Assembly: GCA_903891395.1 (NCBI GenBank)
Contig: CAITEM010000336.1
Span: 1 to 6,036, forward strand
DNA: 6,036 nucleotides
Source: an uncultured Hyphomicrobiales bacterium
GTDB lineage: Bacteria; Pseudomonadota; Alphaproteobacteria; Rhizobiales; Xanthobacteraceae
Reading direction: 5' to 3'
The notes under the pieces were generated by a model. That model ran no database searches. It had not been told where the DNA came from and saw nothing but the letters and a program-made list of their open reading frames with translations. Below are positions 1 to 5,681 of the stretch, one piece after another. Position numbers and translations under genes: made by a program. The first letter of the stretch is position 1; the number at the start of each line of letters is the position of its first letter.

Positions 1-637
<637 letters not shown>

Positions 638-768
638 GGTTATTCCCTCTCAATTGCGGCAGGCCGGACGGGCCAAACTAGCGCCCAATTTGAAGTCCGC
701 GGCTCATCCGCCGACCCCTTATCCAGCCCCCTGGATACACATTTTACCGCGCCCCGCGCGGCTCAACG
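638..768 (-). other. Structured 5' leader of the dnaK transcript
   Basis: If transcription starts a few bases downstream of the heat-shock promoter at 769-799, dnaK has a leader of about 125 nt. It contains a string of perfect short hairpins: 747-761 (six pairs CCGCGC/GCGCGG, loop of three), 720-737 (seven pairs TATCCAG/CTGGATA, loop of four), a weaker one near 698-716 (four pairs) and another at 662-674 (GGCC/GGCC). The ribosome site next to the start codon has no evident complementary partner in the leader, which argues against a classic ROSE or fourU thermometer. The hairpins may simply stabilise the 5' end. I see no open reading frame of note here. The repeats are read directly; the RNA role is inference. 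Confidence 0.35.
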
Positions 769-799
769 CTCATATAGGAGGGTACCCCGGAGCCGCAAG
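769..799 (-). promoter_or_regulatory. Sigma-32 (RpoH) heat-shock promoter of dnaK
   Basis: Read on the minus strand, CTTG (796-799) is followed by a 17-base spacer and CCTATATGAG (769-778). This fits, at every specified position, the alphaproteobacterial heat-shock promoter pattern CTTG-N17-CYTATNTNNG as I know it. It points at dnaK and lies about 130 bases from its start codon. No CIRCE operator overlaps it, which agrees with what is known in related bacteria, where dnaK is under RpoH and CIRCE/HrcA controls groESL. Confidence 0.8.
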
Positions 800-864
800 A
801 CGCAAATCGCGTTTGGCGCGAGTTCTCAGGGCTTTGGCGGCAGGCGGCCCAGCCAAGCGCCCCA

Positions 865-894
865 TTGCCCGAAGCCTCTAAATGGCGCTTTTAT
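865..894 (+). promoter_or_regulatory. Candidate housekeeping promoter for the nicotinamidase gene
   Basis: TTGCCC (865-870) and TTTTAT (889-894) are 18 bases apart, each a four-of-six match to the sigma-70 hexamers. Transcription would begin near 901, downstream of the upstream in-frame ATG at 882 and just before the preferred start at 942. The match is weak and the call rests mostly on position. Confidence 0.25.
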
Positions 895-931
895 ACCGCC
901 TTGCCGGGCTGGCGAGGCCCACTTCTGGCGT

Positions 932-937
932 GGAGAG
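932..937 (+). promoter_or_regulatory. Ribosome binding site that fixes the pncA start
   Basis: GGAGAG lies 4 bases before the ATG at 942. The in-frame ATG at 882 has no comparable purine tract upstream, so the start at 942 is preferred. That start places a twin-arginine-like signal sequence exactly at the N-terminus. Confidence 0.7.
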
Positions 938-941
938 TGTC

Positions 942-1667
942 ATGGTTTATTTGGATCGGCGTGAACTGGCACTGGGTTTCGCCACGGTGGCGGTGACCAA
1001 TTCGTTAATCGGGACCGCGGCGCAGGCCGCCGGCGGCATCAAGCCGGACGGCGCGAGCGCGCTGATCGTCGTGGACGTACAGAACTGCTTTCTGCCCGGC
1101 GGCAGCCTGGCGGTGAAGGACGGCGATCAGGTCGTTCCGGTGATCAACAAGATTGCCAAGGGCTTCGCCAACATCGTGATGACGCAGGACTGGCACACGG
1201 CGCATCACGTCTCGTTCGCCTCCAGCCACGCCGGCAAGAAGCCGTTCGATGTGGTGGACCTGCCCTATGGCAAGCAGGTGCTGTGGCCGGATCACTGCGT
1301 ACAGGGCACCGACGGCGCCAATCTGTCGAAGAATCTCGAGTTGCCAACGGCTCAACTAATCATCCGCAAGGGCTTCCACAACGACGTCGACAGCTACTCG
1401 GCCTTCCTCGAGGCCGACAAGAAGACCTCGACCGGGCTGGCCAGCTATCTGAAGGCGCGTGGCATCAAGACGGTCTTCGTCACCGGGCTGGCGACCGATT
1501 TCTGCGTCGCCTGGACCGCGATCGACGCGCGCGCCGCCGGGTTCACGGCCTATGTGGTGGAGGACGCCTGCCGCGGCATCGACGCCAGCGGATCGATGGC
1601 CAAGGCCTGGGCCGACATGACCAAGGCCGGGGTGAAGAAGATCCAGTCCGCCGATTTGACCGTTTGA
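942..1667 (+). CDS. pncA: Nicotinamidase/pyrazinamidase with an N-terminal Tat-like signal sequence
   Basis: Hydrolyses nicotinamide to nicotinate and ammonia, the entry step of NAD salvage through the Preiss-Handler route; the family also acts on pyrazinamide. The 241-residue protein has the isochorismatase-like fold, with the catalytic triad D45 (VVDVQNCFLPGG), K143 (IRKGF) and C188 (GLATDFCV). The metal ligands are D83, H85 and H89 in DWHTAHHVSF, and the family block LWPDHCVQGTDGA lies at 114-126. The enzyme domain begins near residue 38. Ahead of it are about 30 extra residues: a twin arginine in DRRELALG (5-12), a hydrophobic stretch (about 10-24) and an AQA-A type cleavage site near 28-30. 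This suggests export to the periplasm by the Tat route, whereas E. coli PncA is cytosolic. The start at 942 is chosen for its ribosome site; a start at 882 would add 20 residues. It is divergent from dnaK. Family identity is near certain, export is inference. Confidence 0.93.
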   Translation: MVYLDRRELALGFATVAVTNSLIGTAAQAAGGIKPDGASALIVVDVQNCFLPGGSLAVKDGDQVVPVINKIAKGFANIVMTQDWHTAHHVSFASSHAGKKPFDVVDLPYGKQVLWPDHCVQGTDGANLSKNLELPTAQLIIRKGFHNDVDSYSAFLEADKKTSTGLASYLKARGIKTVFVTGLATDFCVAWTAIDARAAGFTAYVVEDACRGIDASGSMAKAWADMTKAGVKKIQSADLTV

Positions 1668-1674
1668 CGGCCTC

Positions 1675-1689
1675 GGCGGCCCCGCCGCC
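1675..1689 (+). terminator. Possible weak terminator hairpin after pncA
   Basis: GGCGGC, loop CCC, GCCGCC forms a perfect six-pair GC hairpin 7 bases after the pncA stop. No T run follows (ATTGTCC), so it would be a poor intrinsic terminator. It could instead be an mRNA-stabilising hairpin, leaving pncA and the next gene co-transcribed across the 86-base gap. Confidence 0.25.
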
Positions 1690-1753
1690 ATTGTCCCGGC
1701 CGATTCGGGTGGTTAAGTCACGCAATGCGGCCGTCGCCGCCCCGGGGTGACCC

Positions 1754-2692
1754 ATGCTGCGCCGCCTGCTCCTGCTTGTTACGGCTGCCGCGATCGCACT
1801 CGCGACGCTTCCGGCTTCCGCCGAACCGGTGTTTCCGCCCGGACTGCGGGTCGGCCTGGAGCCGCCCGGCGATATGGTGTTGAGCAAGCGACTGCCGGGG
1901 TTCGAGGATGACGACCGCAAGGCCGCGGTTGCGATCCTCGATCTGCTGGCCCGGGCTTACGAAGACATCGAGCGCTCGGCCTTCGGCCCGCAACAGACCG
2001 GGCTTGTCGATCTCAAGCGCGAGAGCTTCCCCTTCGCCGGCGGCATCGGCTTCCTGATCACCGGCACAACGCAGGACAACGGCGTCACGCAGCACAAATG
2101 GTTTTTGCTGGCGAGCGCGGTTGGCAGCGCGGTGCCCGACCTCGCCGTGCTGGTGAACGTCCAGGTACCGGAACCTGCGTTGCAGGTCTATTCCGACGCC
2201 GTGGTCCGCAAAATGCTGGCCACCGTGACGTTTCGCCAGGCGCCGATCCAGGAGCAGCTCGGCATGCTGCCCTTTAAAATCAACGAAATGTCCGGCTTCC
2301 GTGTGTTGCAGGTGCTGCCGCAAGGCGGCGTCGTCCTGATCGACGGTCCGGGCGACAACATGAGCACGACGACCTATGTCGTCGTTTCGATCGGCAACAA
2401 CGCCCCGGAGGGCGCGGACGAGCGGGCCACGTTCGCGCGCGAGATGCTGTCGACGGCGCCCTTGCGCGGCATCAACGTCACGAATTCCGAGCCGATGCGT
2501 ATCGGCGGCATGCAAGGCAATGAAATTCGCGGACAGGCTCAGGGATTGAACGGCGATCCGGTCAACCTGGTGCAATGGATGCGGTTCGGATCGGGCGGCT
2601 TCCTGCGCGTGGTCGCGGTCGGCCGCCCCGACGGCTGGGACGCCATGTTCACGCGCCTGCGCGCCATCCGCGACGGCATCGCCACGCGCTGA
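1754..2692 (+). CDS. Secreted protein of unknown function, possibly with two similar domains
   Basis: I do not recognise a named family. The 312-residue protein starts with a clear Sec signal peptide: MLRR, a hydrophobic core (about 5-18) and an ASA-E signal peptidase I site near residue 23, with no lipobox cysteine. The mature protein is alternating beta-strand and helix with no other membrane segment and no obvious catalytic motif. Two halves look alike: residues about 60-160 and 185-312 each end in a strand pair, a hydrophobic strand (DLAVLVNVQVP; GFLRVVAVGRPD), then a helix with basic residues (YSDAVVRKMLATVTF; WDAMFTRLRAIRDGI). This recalls the MOG1/PsbP-type sandwich, but that is inference. 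The ATG at 1754 is the first possible start: an in-frame TGA lies at 1748-1750, inside the GGGGTGA purine tract that may serve as the ribosome site. It lies 86 bases after pncA on the same strand and converges on grpE, whose stop lies 5 bases from its own. Confidence 0.85.
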   Translation: MLRRLLLLVTAAAIALATLPASAEPVFPPGLRVGLEPPGDMVLSKRLPGFEDDDRKAAVAILDLLARAYEDIERSAFGPQQTGLVDLKRESFPFAGGIGFLITGTTQDNGVTQHKWFLLASAVGSAVPDLAVLVNVQVPEPALQVYSDAVVRKMLATVTFRQAPIQEQLGMLPFKINEMSGFRVLQVLPQGGVVLIDGPGDNMSTTTYVVVSIGNNAPEGADERATFAREMLSTAPLRGINVTNSEPMRIGGMQGNEIRGQAQGLNGDPVNLVQWMRFGSGGFLRVVAVGRPDGWDAMFTRLRAIRDGIATR

Positions 2693-2697
2693 GAGGC

Positions 2698-3318
2698 TTA
2701 TCCGGCGGCGTTGTCGGATTGCGGATCGTAGGCCGGCGAACCTTTCGGCGCGGTTTTCGCAGCGCCCTTGGATACGCCCACCATGGCCGGGCGCAGCACG
2801 CGCTCACCCAGCATGTAACCGGCCTGCATGACCTGCGCGACATGACCGGCGGGCAGGTCTTGGGTCGGCACCTCGTACATCGCCTCATGCATATTCGGAT
2901 CGAACTTCTCGCCCTCGGGCGAGAACTTCTTGACGCCATTCTTCGACAGGACTTTGTGCAGTTCGCGTTCGGTCAACTCGATGCCTTCGATCAAGGTCTT
3001 CATCGTCGCGTCGGCTTGCGCGCGCGCGTCCGGCCCAATGGTCTCCAGTGCGCGGTGCATGTTGTCGGCAACCGCAAGCACGTCGCGGGCAAAGCCGGAC
3101 ACGGCGTAAGTCCGCGCGTCGGCGACCTCGCGCTCGGTGCGCTTACGCAGGTTTTCCATCTCGGCCAGCGTGCGCAGAAGTTTGTCTTTGAACTCAGCGG
3201 CAGCTTCCAGAGCGGCGGTTACCTGCTCCGCGGGCACCATCTGCGGCGCAGCGGCCTCGCCTTCAGGCTTTGCAGCCTCGGGGGCAACCATGTCGTCTGC
3301 GGCGGGCTTGTCCGTCAT
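2698..3318 (-). CDS. grpE: Nucleotide exchange factor GrpE
   Basis: Cytosolic co-chaperone that releases ADP from DnaK and acts as a thermosensor in the Hsp70 cycle. The product is 206 residues, normal for alphaproteobacteria. Residues 1-30 are acidic, Ala/Pro-rich and probably disordered. Residues 31-90 form the long dimerisation helix, with KDKLLRTLAEMENLRKRTERE at its heart. Residues 95-130 are the short helices of the bundle (LIEGIELTERELHKVLSKNG). Residues 134-182 carry the beta-wing and the GrpE signature FDPNMHEAMYEVP ... GYMLGERVLRPAMV. The C-tail (185-206) is low complexity. The ATG at 3316-3318 is chosen because an upstream extension to 3684 would run out of frame through the HxlR gene and is unrelated to GrpE. 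Its usual alphaproteobacterial neighbour, hrcA, is on the same strand but separated by two genes. It probably has its own promoter in 3319-3389. Confidence 0.97.
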   Translation of the reverse strand: MTDKPAADDMVAPEAAKPEGEAAAPQMVPAEQVTAALEAAAEFKDKLLRTLAEMENLRKRTEREVADARTYAVSGFARDVLAVADNMHRALETIGPDARAQADATMKTLIEGIELTERELHKVLSKNGVKKFSPEGEKFDPNMHEAMYEVPTQDLPAGHVAQVMQAGYMLGERVLRPAMVGVSKGAAKTAPKGSPAYDPQSDNAAG

Positions 3319-3357
3319 AGCTCGTAATCCATCTACAGGAATGTCTTGGATGCCCCG

Positions 3358-3386
3358 GATATCAGGGTTCGGGAGCGAAAAATCAA
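3358..3386 (-). promoter_or_regulatory. Candidate promoter of grpE
   Basis: Read on the minus strand, TTGATT (3381-3386) and GATATC (3358-3363) are 17 bases apart, about 40 bases before the grpE start. The -35 is preceded by C, giving CTTGAT, and the -10 region reads CCCTGATAT, so it also resembles a degraded heat-shock promoter. Its -35 lies just 3 bases beyond the HxlR stop codon. Both hexamers are imperfect; the case is mainly that grpE needs a start point here because its upstream neighbour is an unrelated regulator. Confidence 0.3.
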
Positions 3387-3389
3387 GAA

Positions 3390-3752
3390 TTAAGCGAGTG
3401 CCTTGTCGTAGCGGGTCTGCGACTTCTGAACCTCCCCGATGTGGGCTTCGGCCCAGACGCGCAAACCGTCGATGGTATCGATTAGGGTGCGCCCCAGCGG
3501 CGTGATCGAATATTCGACCGTCACCGGAACCGTCGCGATGGCTTTGCGATGGACCAGGCCGTCGCGCTCCAGGTTCTTCAGCGTCTGCGACAACATTTTC
3601 TGCGAGATGCCCTCGATTTGCCGCCTCAACTGATTGAAGCGGACCGGCCCTTGCGACAACAGGCCCAAGGCCAAAACCGCCCATTTATCGGCGATACGGT
3701 CGAGCACGCGGCGGGTCGGGCACGCGGCGGAATAGGCGTTCCAGGGTTGCAT
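3390..3752 (-). CDS. HxlR-family winged-helix transcriptional regulator
   Basis: Small DNA-binding regulator of the HxlR/YodB/QorR type, whose members often sense quinones, aldehydes or other electrophiles through an N-terminal cysteine. The 120-residue product has the family opening CPTRRVLDRIADKWAVL (11-27, with C11 at the conserved position). The recognition helix region is GISQKMLSQTLKNLERDGLV (48-67), and the wing VEYSITPLGRTL (79-90) is followed by a dimerisation helix (about 91-112). An in-frame ATG at 3798-3800 would add 16 residues but has no ribosome site and would lie in the AT-rich control region. The ATG at 3750-3752 gives the usual family length, though its ribosome site (GGAAA) is weak. 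It is divergent from an NAD(P)-binding oxidoreductase, a common pairing in which the regulator represses the enzyme gene and itself. The inducer is unknown. Confidence 0.92.
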   Translation of the reverse strand: MQPWNAYSAACPTRRVLDRIADKWAVLALGLLSQGPVRFNQLRRQIEGISQKMLSQTLKNLERDGLVHRKAIATVPVTVEYSITPLGRTLIDTIDGLRVWAEAHIGEVQKSQTRYDKALA

Positions 3753-3800
3753 GGGGTTTCCGGCAGGTGACCAGGTAGCGATAAAGTGCCTTCTTAACAT

Positions 3801-3840
3801 CAATATCTATTTTGTCTACTTGGTAACTTATACATACCAC
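3801..3840 (+). promoter_or_regulatory. AT-rich divergent promoter and candidate HxlR operator
   Basis: The 50 bases at 3791-3840 hold only 14 G or C, in sharp contrast to the GC-rich genes around them. Within them is a small inverted repeat TAC-TTG-GTA (3817-3825) and a tandem repeat of ACTTGGTA and ACTTATAC (3818-3833). TATACA at 3829-3834 could be the -10 of the rightward gene, but no well-spaced -35 is visible. A repressor at the repeat would cover that -10. Position between a divergent HxlR regulator and its likely target supports an operator; the exact site is inference. Confidence 0.4.
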
Positions 3841-3853
3841 ATAGGAGCAGATC

Positions 3854-4462
3854 ATGAAAATTGCACTCATTGGCGCGAGCGGAAACGCCGGATCGCGGAT
3901 TCTGGCTGAACTCACGCGCCGAGGGCACGAAGTCACGGCCATCGCTCGCAATCCCGAAAAGATTGCCGCGAGCGTCAACGTCACCGTGAAAAAGGGTGAC
4001 GTGTACGACCCAGGCGGCCTCGCCACGCTGCTCGAGGGTCACGACGCAGCTATCAGCAGCGTCCACTTCACCGCCAGCGATCCGCAGAAGCTGATCGAGG
4101 CGGTGCGCACGTCCGGCGTGCCGCGCTATCTCGTGGTCGGCGGCGCCGGCAGCCTCGAAGTCGCGCCCGGCAAGAAGCTGATCGACACGCCGGAATTTCC
4201 GGCGATCTACAAAGCCGAAGCATCGGCGGGTAACGTCTTCCTCGATCTGCTGAAGCAGCAGAAAGATATCGATTGGACCTATCTGTCACCGTCCGCGGTG
4301 TTTACCGCGGGCGAACGCACCGGCAAATTCCGCCTCGGCAAAGATCAACTGCTCACGAACGACAAAGGCAGCAGCATCTCGTTCGAGGATTTCGCCATCG
4401 CGCTGGCCGATGAAATCGAGAAACCGGCGCACGCGCGGCAGCGATTCACAGTTGGCTATTAG
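3854..4462 (+). CDS. NAD(P)-binding atypical SDR oxidoreductase (NmrA/YwnB-like)
   Basis: Rossmann-fold protein of 202 residues, the usual length for the small NAD(P)H-binding atypical SDR group. The dinucleotide loop is GASGNAG (7-13). An arginine follows the second strand (R32 in AIARNPEK), which favours NADP. GDVYDP (48-53) is the usual acidic turn after strand 3, and VVGGAGSLEV (94-103) lies at strand 5. YKAEA (119-123) occupies the place of the classical active site, but a standard YxxxK is not present, so catalysis may differ or be absent. The C-terminal part (about 140-202) with WTYLSPSAVF and ISFEDFAIALADEIE is typical of the group. GGAG lies 8 bases before the ATG. It is divergent from the HxlR regulator, which probably controls it. 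The substrate cannot be read from sequence; a quinone or aldehyde response is the likely setting. It converges on hrcA with a 20-base gap. Confidence 0.9.
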   Translation: MKIALIGASGNAGSRILAELTRRGHEVTAIARNPEKIAASVNVTVKKGDVYDPGGLATLLEGHDAAISSVHFTASDPQKLIEAVRTSGVPRYLVVGGAGSLEVAPGKKLIDTPEFPAIYKAEASAGNVFLDLLKQQKDIDWTYLSPSAVFTAGERTGKFRLGKDQLLTNDKGSSISFEDFAIALADEIEKPAHARQRFTVGY

Positions 4463-4482
4463 CGAACACCACCGATGCGTGG

Positions 4483-5568
4483 TCAGGGCGCCAGCAACCG
4501 GCTGACGACGCGGGCGGTGTAATCGACCATCGGGATGACGCGGGCGTAGTTGAGCCGCGTCGGCCCGATGACGCCGATCACGCCGACGATCCGGCCTTCG
4601 CTGTCGCGATAGGGCGACACGATGGTCGAGGAACCCGAGAGCGAAAACAGCTTGTTTTCCGAACCGATGAAGATGCGCACGCCGTCGGCGCGTTCGGCCC
4701 GGCCCAACAGGTCGATCACGCCACGCTTGGTCTCGAGCGCATCGAACAGCGAACGCACCCGCTCCAGATCGCCGAGCGCATGCAGATCGTCGAGCAAATT
4801 GGCGTGGCCACGCACGATCAACTGGCGGTCTTTGCTTTCGCCGCCGGACCAGCTCGCCAGTCCCGCCGAAATGACTTTTTGCGTGAGTTGGTCGAGCTCG
4901 GCCTGGCTCTGCGCCAGCGACGTTTCGATCTCGGTGCGAAGCTCGGCGAGCGACTTTCCGCGGATATGCGCGTTGAGGAAATTGCCGGCTTCGGTCAGCG
5001 CCGATGTCGGCAAATCTGAAGGCACATTGAGCACGCGGTTTTCGACCTGGCCGTCTTCGGCGACGAGCACCGCCAGCGCGCGCTCTGGCTCCAGCCGTAC
5101 GAACTCGATGTGCTTGATGCGAACGTTGATCTTGGTGGTGAGAACCACGCCAGCCGAGCGCGTCAGACCCGACAACATCTGCGAGGCTTCCGTGAGCTCG
5201 CTTTCGACCGACTTTCCGGCGCCGGCAACAGCAACCTGCGCTTCGATCGAGCGGCGGTCGCCCTCGTTCAAATCGCCGACCTGCATCAGCGCGTCGACAA
5301 AGAAGCGCAGGCCCAGTTCCGTCGGCAAGCGGCCGGCCGAGGTATGCGGCGCATAGATTAGGCCGAGTTGCTCGAGGTCCGACATCACATTGCGGACGGA
5401 CGCCGGCGACAGCGAGATCGGCAGAATACGCGACAGATTGCGCGAACCGACCGGCTCGCCGGTAGTCAGGTAACTTTCAACGATCGAGCGGAAAATCTCG
5501 CGCGAGCGCTCGTTGAGCGCCGCGAGACTGACCTGCGAAGAGCCGATCGGAACGTCGTGGGAAGCCAC
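4483..5568 (-). CDS. hrcA: Heat-inducible transcription repressor HrcA
   Basis: Repressor that binds the CIRCE operator of heat-shock genes and depends on GroEL for activity. The 361-residue protein has the N-terminal winged helix (about 16-92) with NERSREIFRSIVESYL, TTGEPVGSRNLS, the recognition segment SPASVRNVMSDLEQLGL (54-70) and HTSAGRLPTELGLRFFVD (75-92). A GAF-like central region follows, and the family ending GVIGVIGPTRLNYARVIPM is at 329-347. The start is GTG at 5566-5568, supported by GAGAGG seven bases upstream; no nearby ATG fits. In many alphaproteobacteria hrcA runs straight into grpE. Here an SDR gene and an HxlR gene come between, leaving the hrcA stop about 1.2 kb from the grpE start. 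It is divergent from rph. No CIRCE is seen upstream, so there is no visible autoregulation. Confidence 0.97.
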   Translation of the reverse strand: MASHDVPIGSSQVSLAALNERSREIFRSIVESYLTTGEPVGSRNLSRILPISLSPASVRNVMSDLEQLGLIYAPHTSAGRLPTELGLRFFVDALMQVGDLNEGDRRSIEAQVAVAGAGKSVESELTEASQMLSGLTRSAGVVLTTKINVRIKHIEFVRLEPERALAVLVAEDGQVENRVLNVPSDLPTSALTEAGNFLNAHIRGKSLAELRTEIETSLAQSQAELDQLTQKVISAGLASWSGGESKDRQLIVRGHANLLDDLHALGDLERVRSLFDALETKRGVIDLLGRAERADGVRIFIGSENKLFSLSGSSTIVSPYRDSEGRIVGVIGVIGPTRLNYARVIPMVDYTARVVSRLLAP

Positions 5569-5575
5569 TCAGCAA

Positions 5576-5581
5576 CCTCTC
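5576..5581 (-). promoter_or_regulatory. Ribosome binding site supporting the GTG start of hrcA
   Basis: GAGAGG on the minus strand lies 7 bases before the GTG at 5566-5568. The encoded N-terminus MASHDVPIG runs directly into the conserved HrcA helix, so the non-ATG start is well supported. Confidence 0.65.
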
Positions 5582-5613
5582 AATTCAGTCCAACAATGAC
5601 CGCCAACCTGGAC

Positions 5614-5641
5614 TTGTTCAAGCCGGGCATATGGTTATGGT
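5614..5641 (+). promoter_or_regulatory. Candidate promoter of rph
   Basis: TTGTTC (5614-5619) and TATGGT (5636-5641) are 16 bases apart, four of six matches each to the sigma-70 hexamers. The element lies about 40 bases before the rph start and inside the 113-base gap between the divergent hrcA and rph genes. The hrcA promoter must lie in the same gap, but I cannot pick out a convincing one. Weak evidence, mostly positional. Confidence 0.3.
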
Positions 5642-5681
5642 GGCCGCCGAAACCAACAAAAGTCTGTCCCCGGAGGATTCG

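Noticed and set aside
638..941. ROSE or fourU RNA thermometer at the dnaK start
   Set aside because: The GAGAGGG ribosome site has no complementary segment in the leader, and the hairpins lie away from it.
882..941. Start of pncA at the ATG at 882
   Set aside because: No ribosome site precedes it, and the candidate promoter would start transcription downstream of it; the ATG at 942 has GGAGAG.
1718..2575. 285-codon minus-strand open frame opposite the secreted-protein gene
   Set aside because: The plus-strand frame has a signal peptide, a stop just upstream of its start and normal composition; the antisense frame is His/Arg/Asp-rich with no recognisable domain.
3319..3684. N-terminal extension of grpE to 3684
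   Set aside because: It overlaps the HxlR gene in another frame and has no GrpE similarity; the ATG at 3316-3318 matches the family start.
4468..4483. Terminator hairpin between the SDR gene and hrcA
   Set aside because: ACCAC/GTGGT gives only five pairs with a six-base loop, overlaps the hrcA stop and lacks a T run on either strand.
4622..5356. Ser/Arg-rich plus-strand open frame opposite hrcA
   Set aside because: Shadow of hrcA: low-complexity composition and no ribosome site or domain.
5569..5681. CIRCE operator between hrcA and rph
   Set aside because: I searched this gap and those at 638-941 and 3319-3389 by eye for TTAGCACTC/GAGTGCTAA and saw no recognisable half-site pair.
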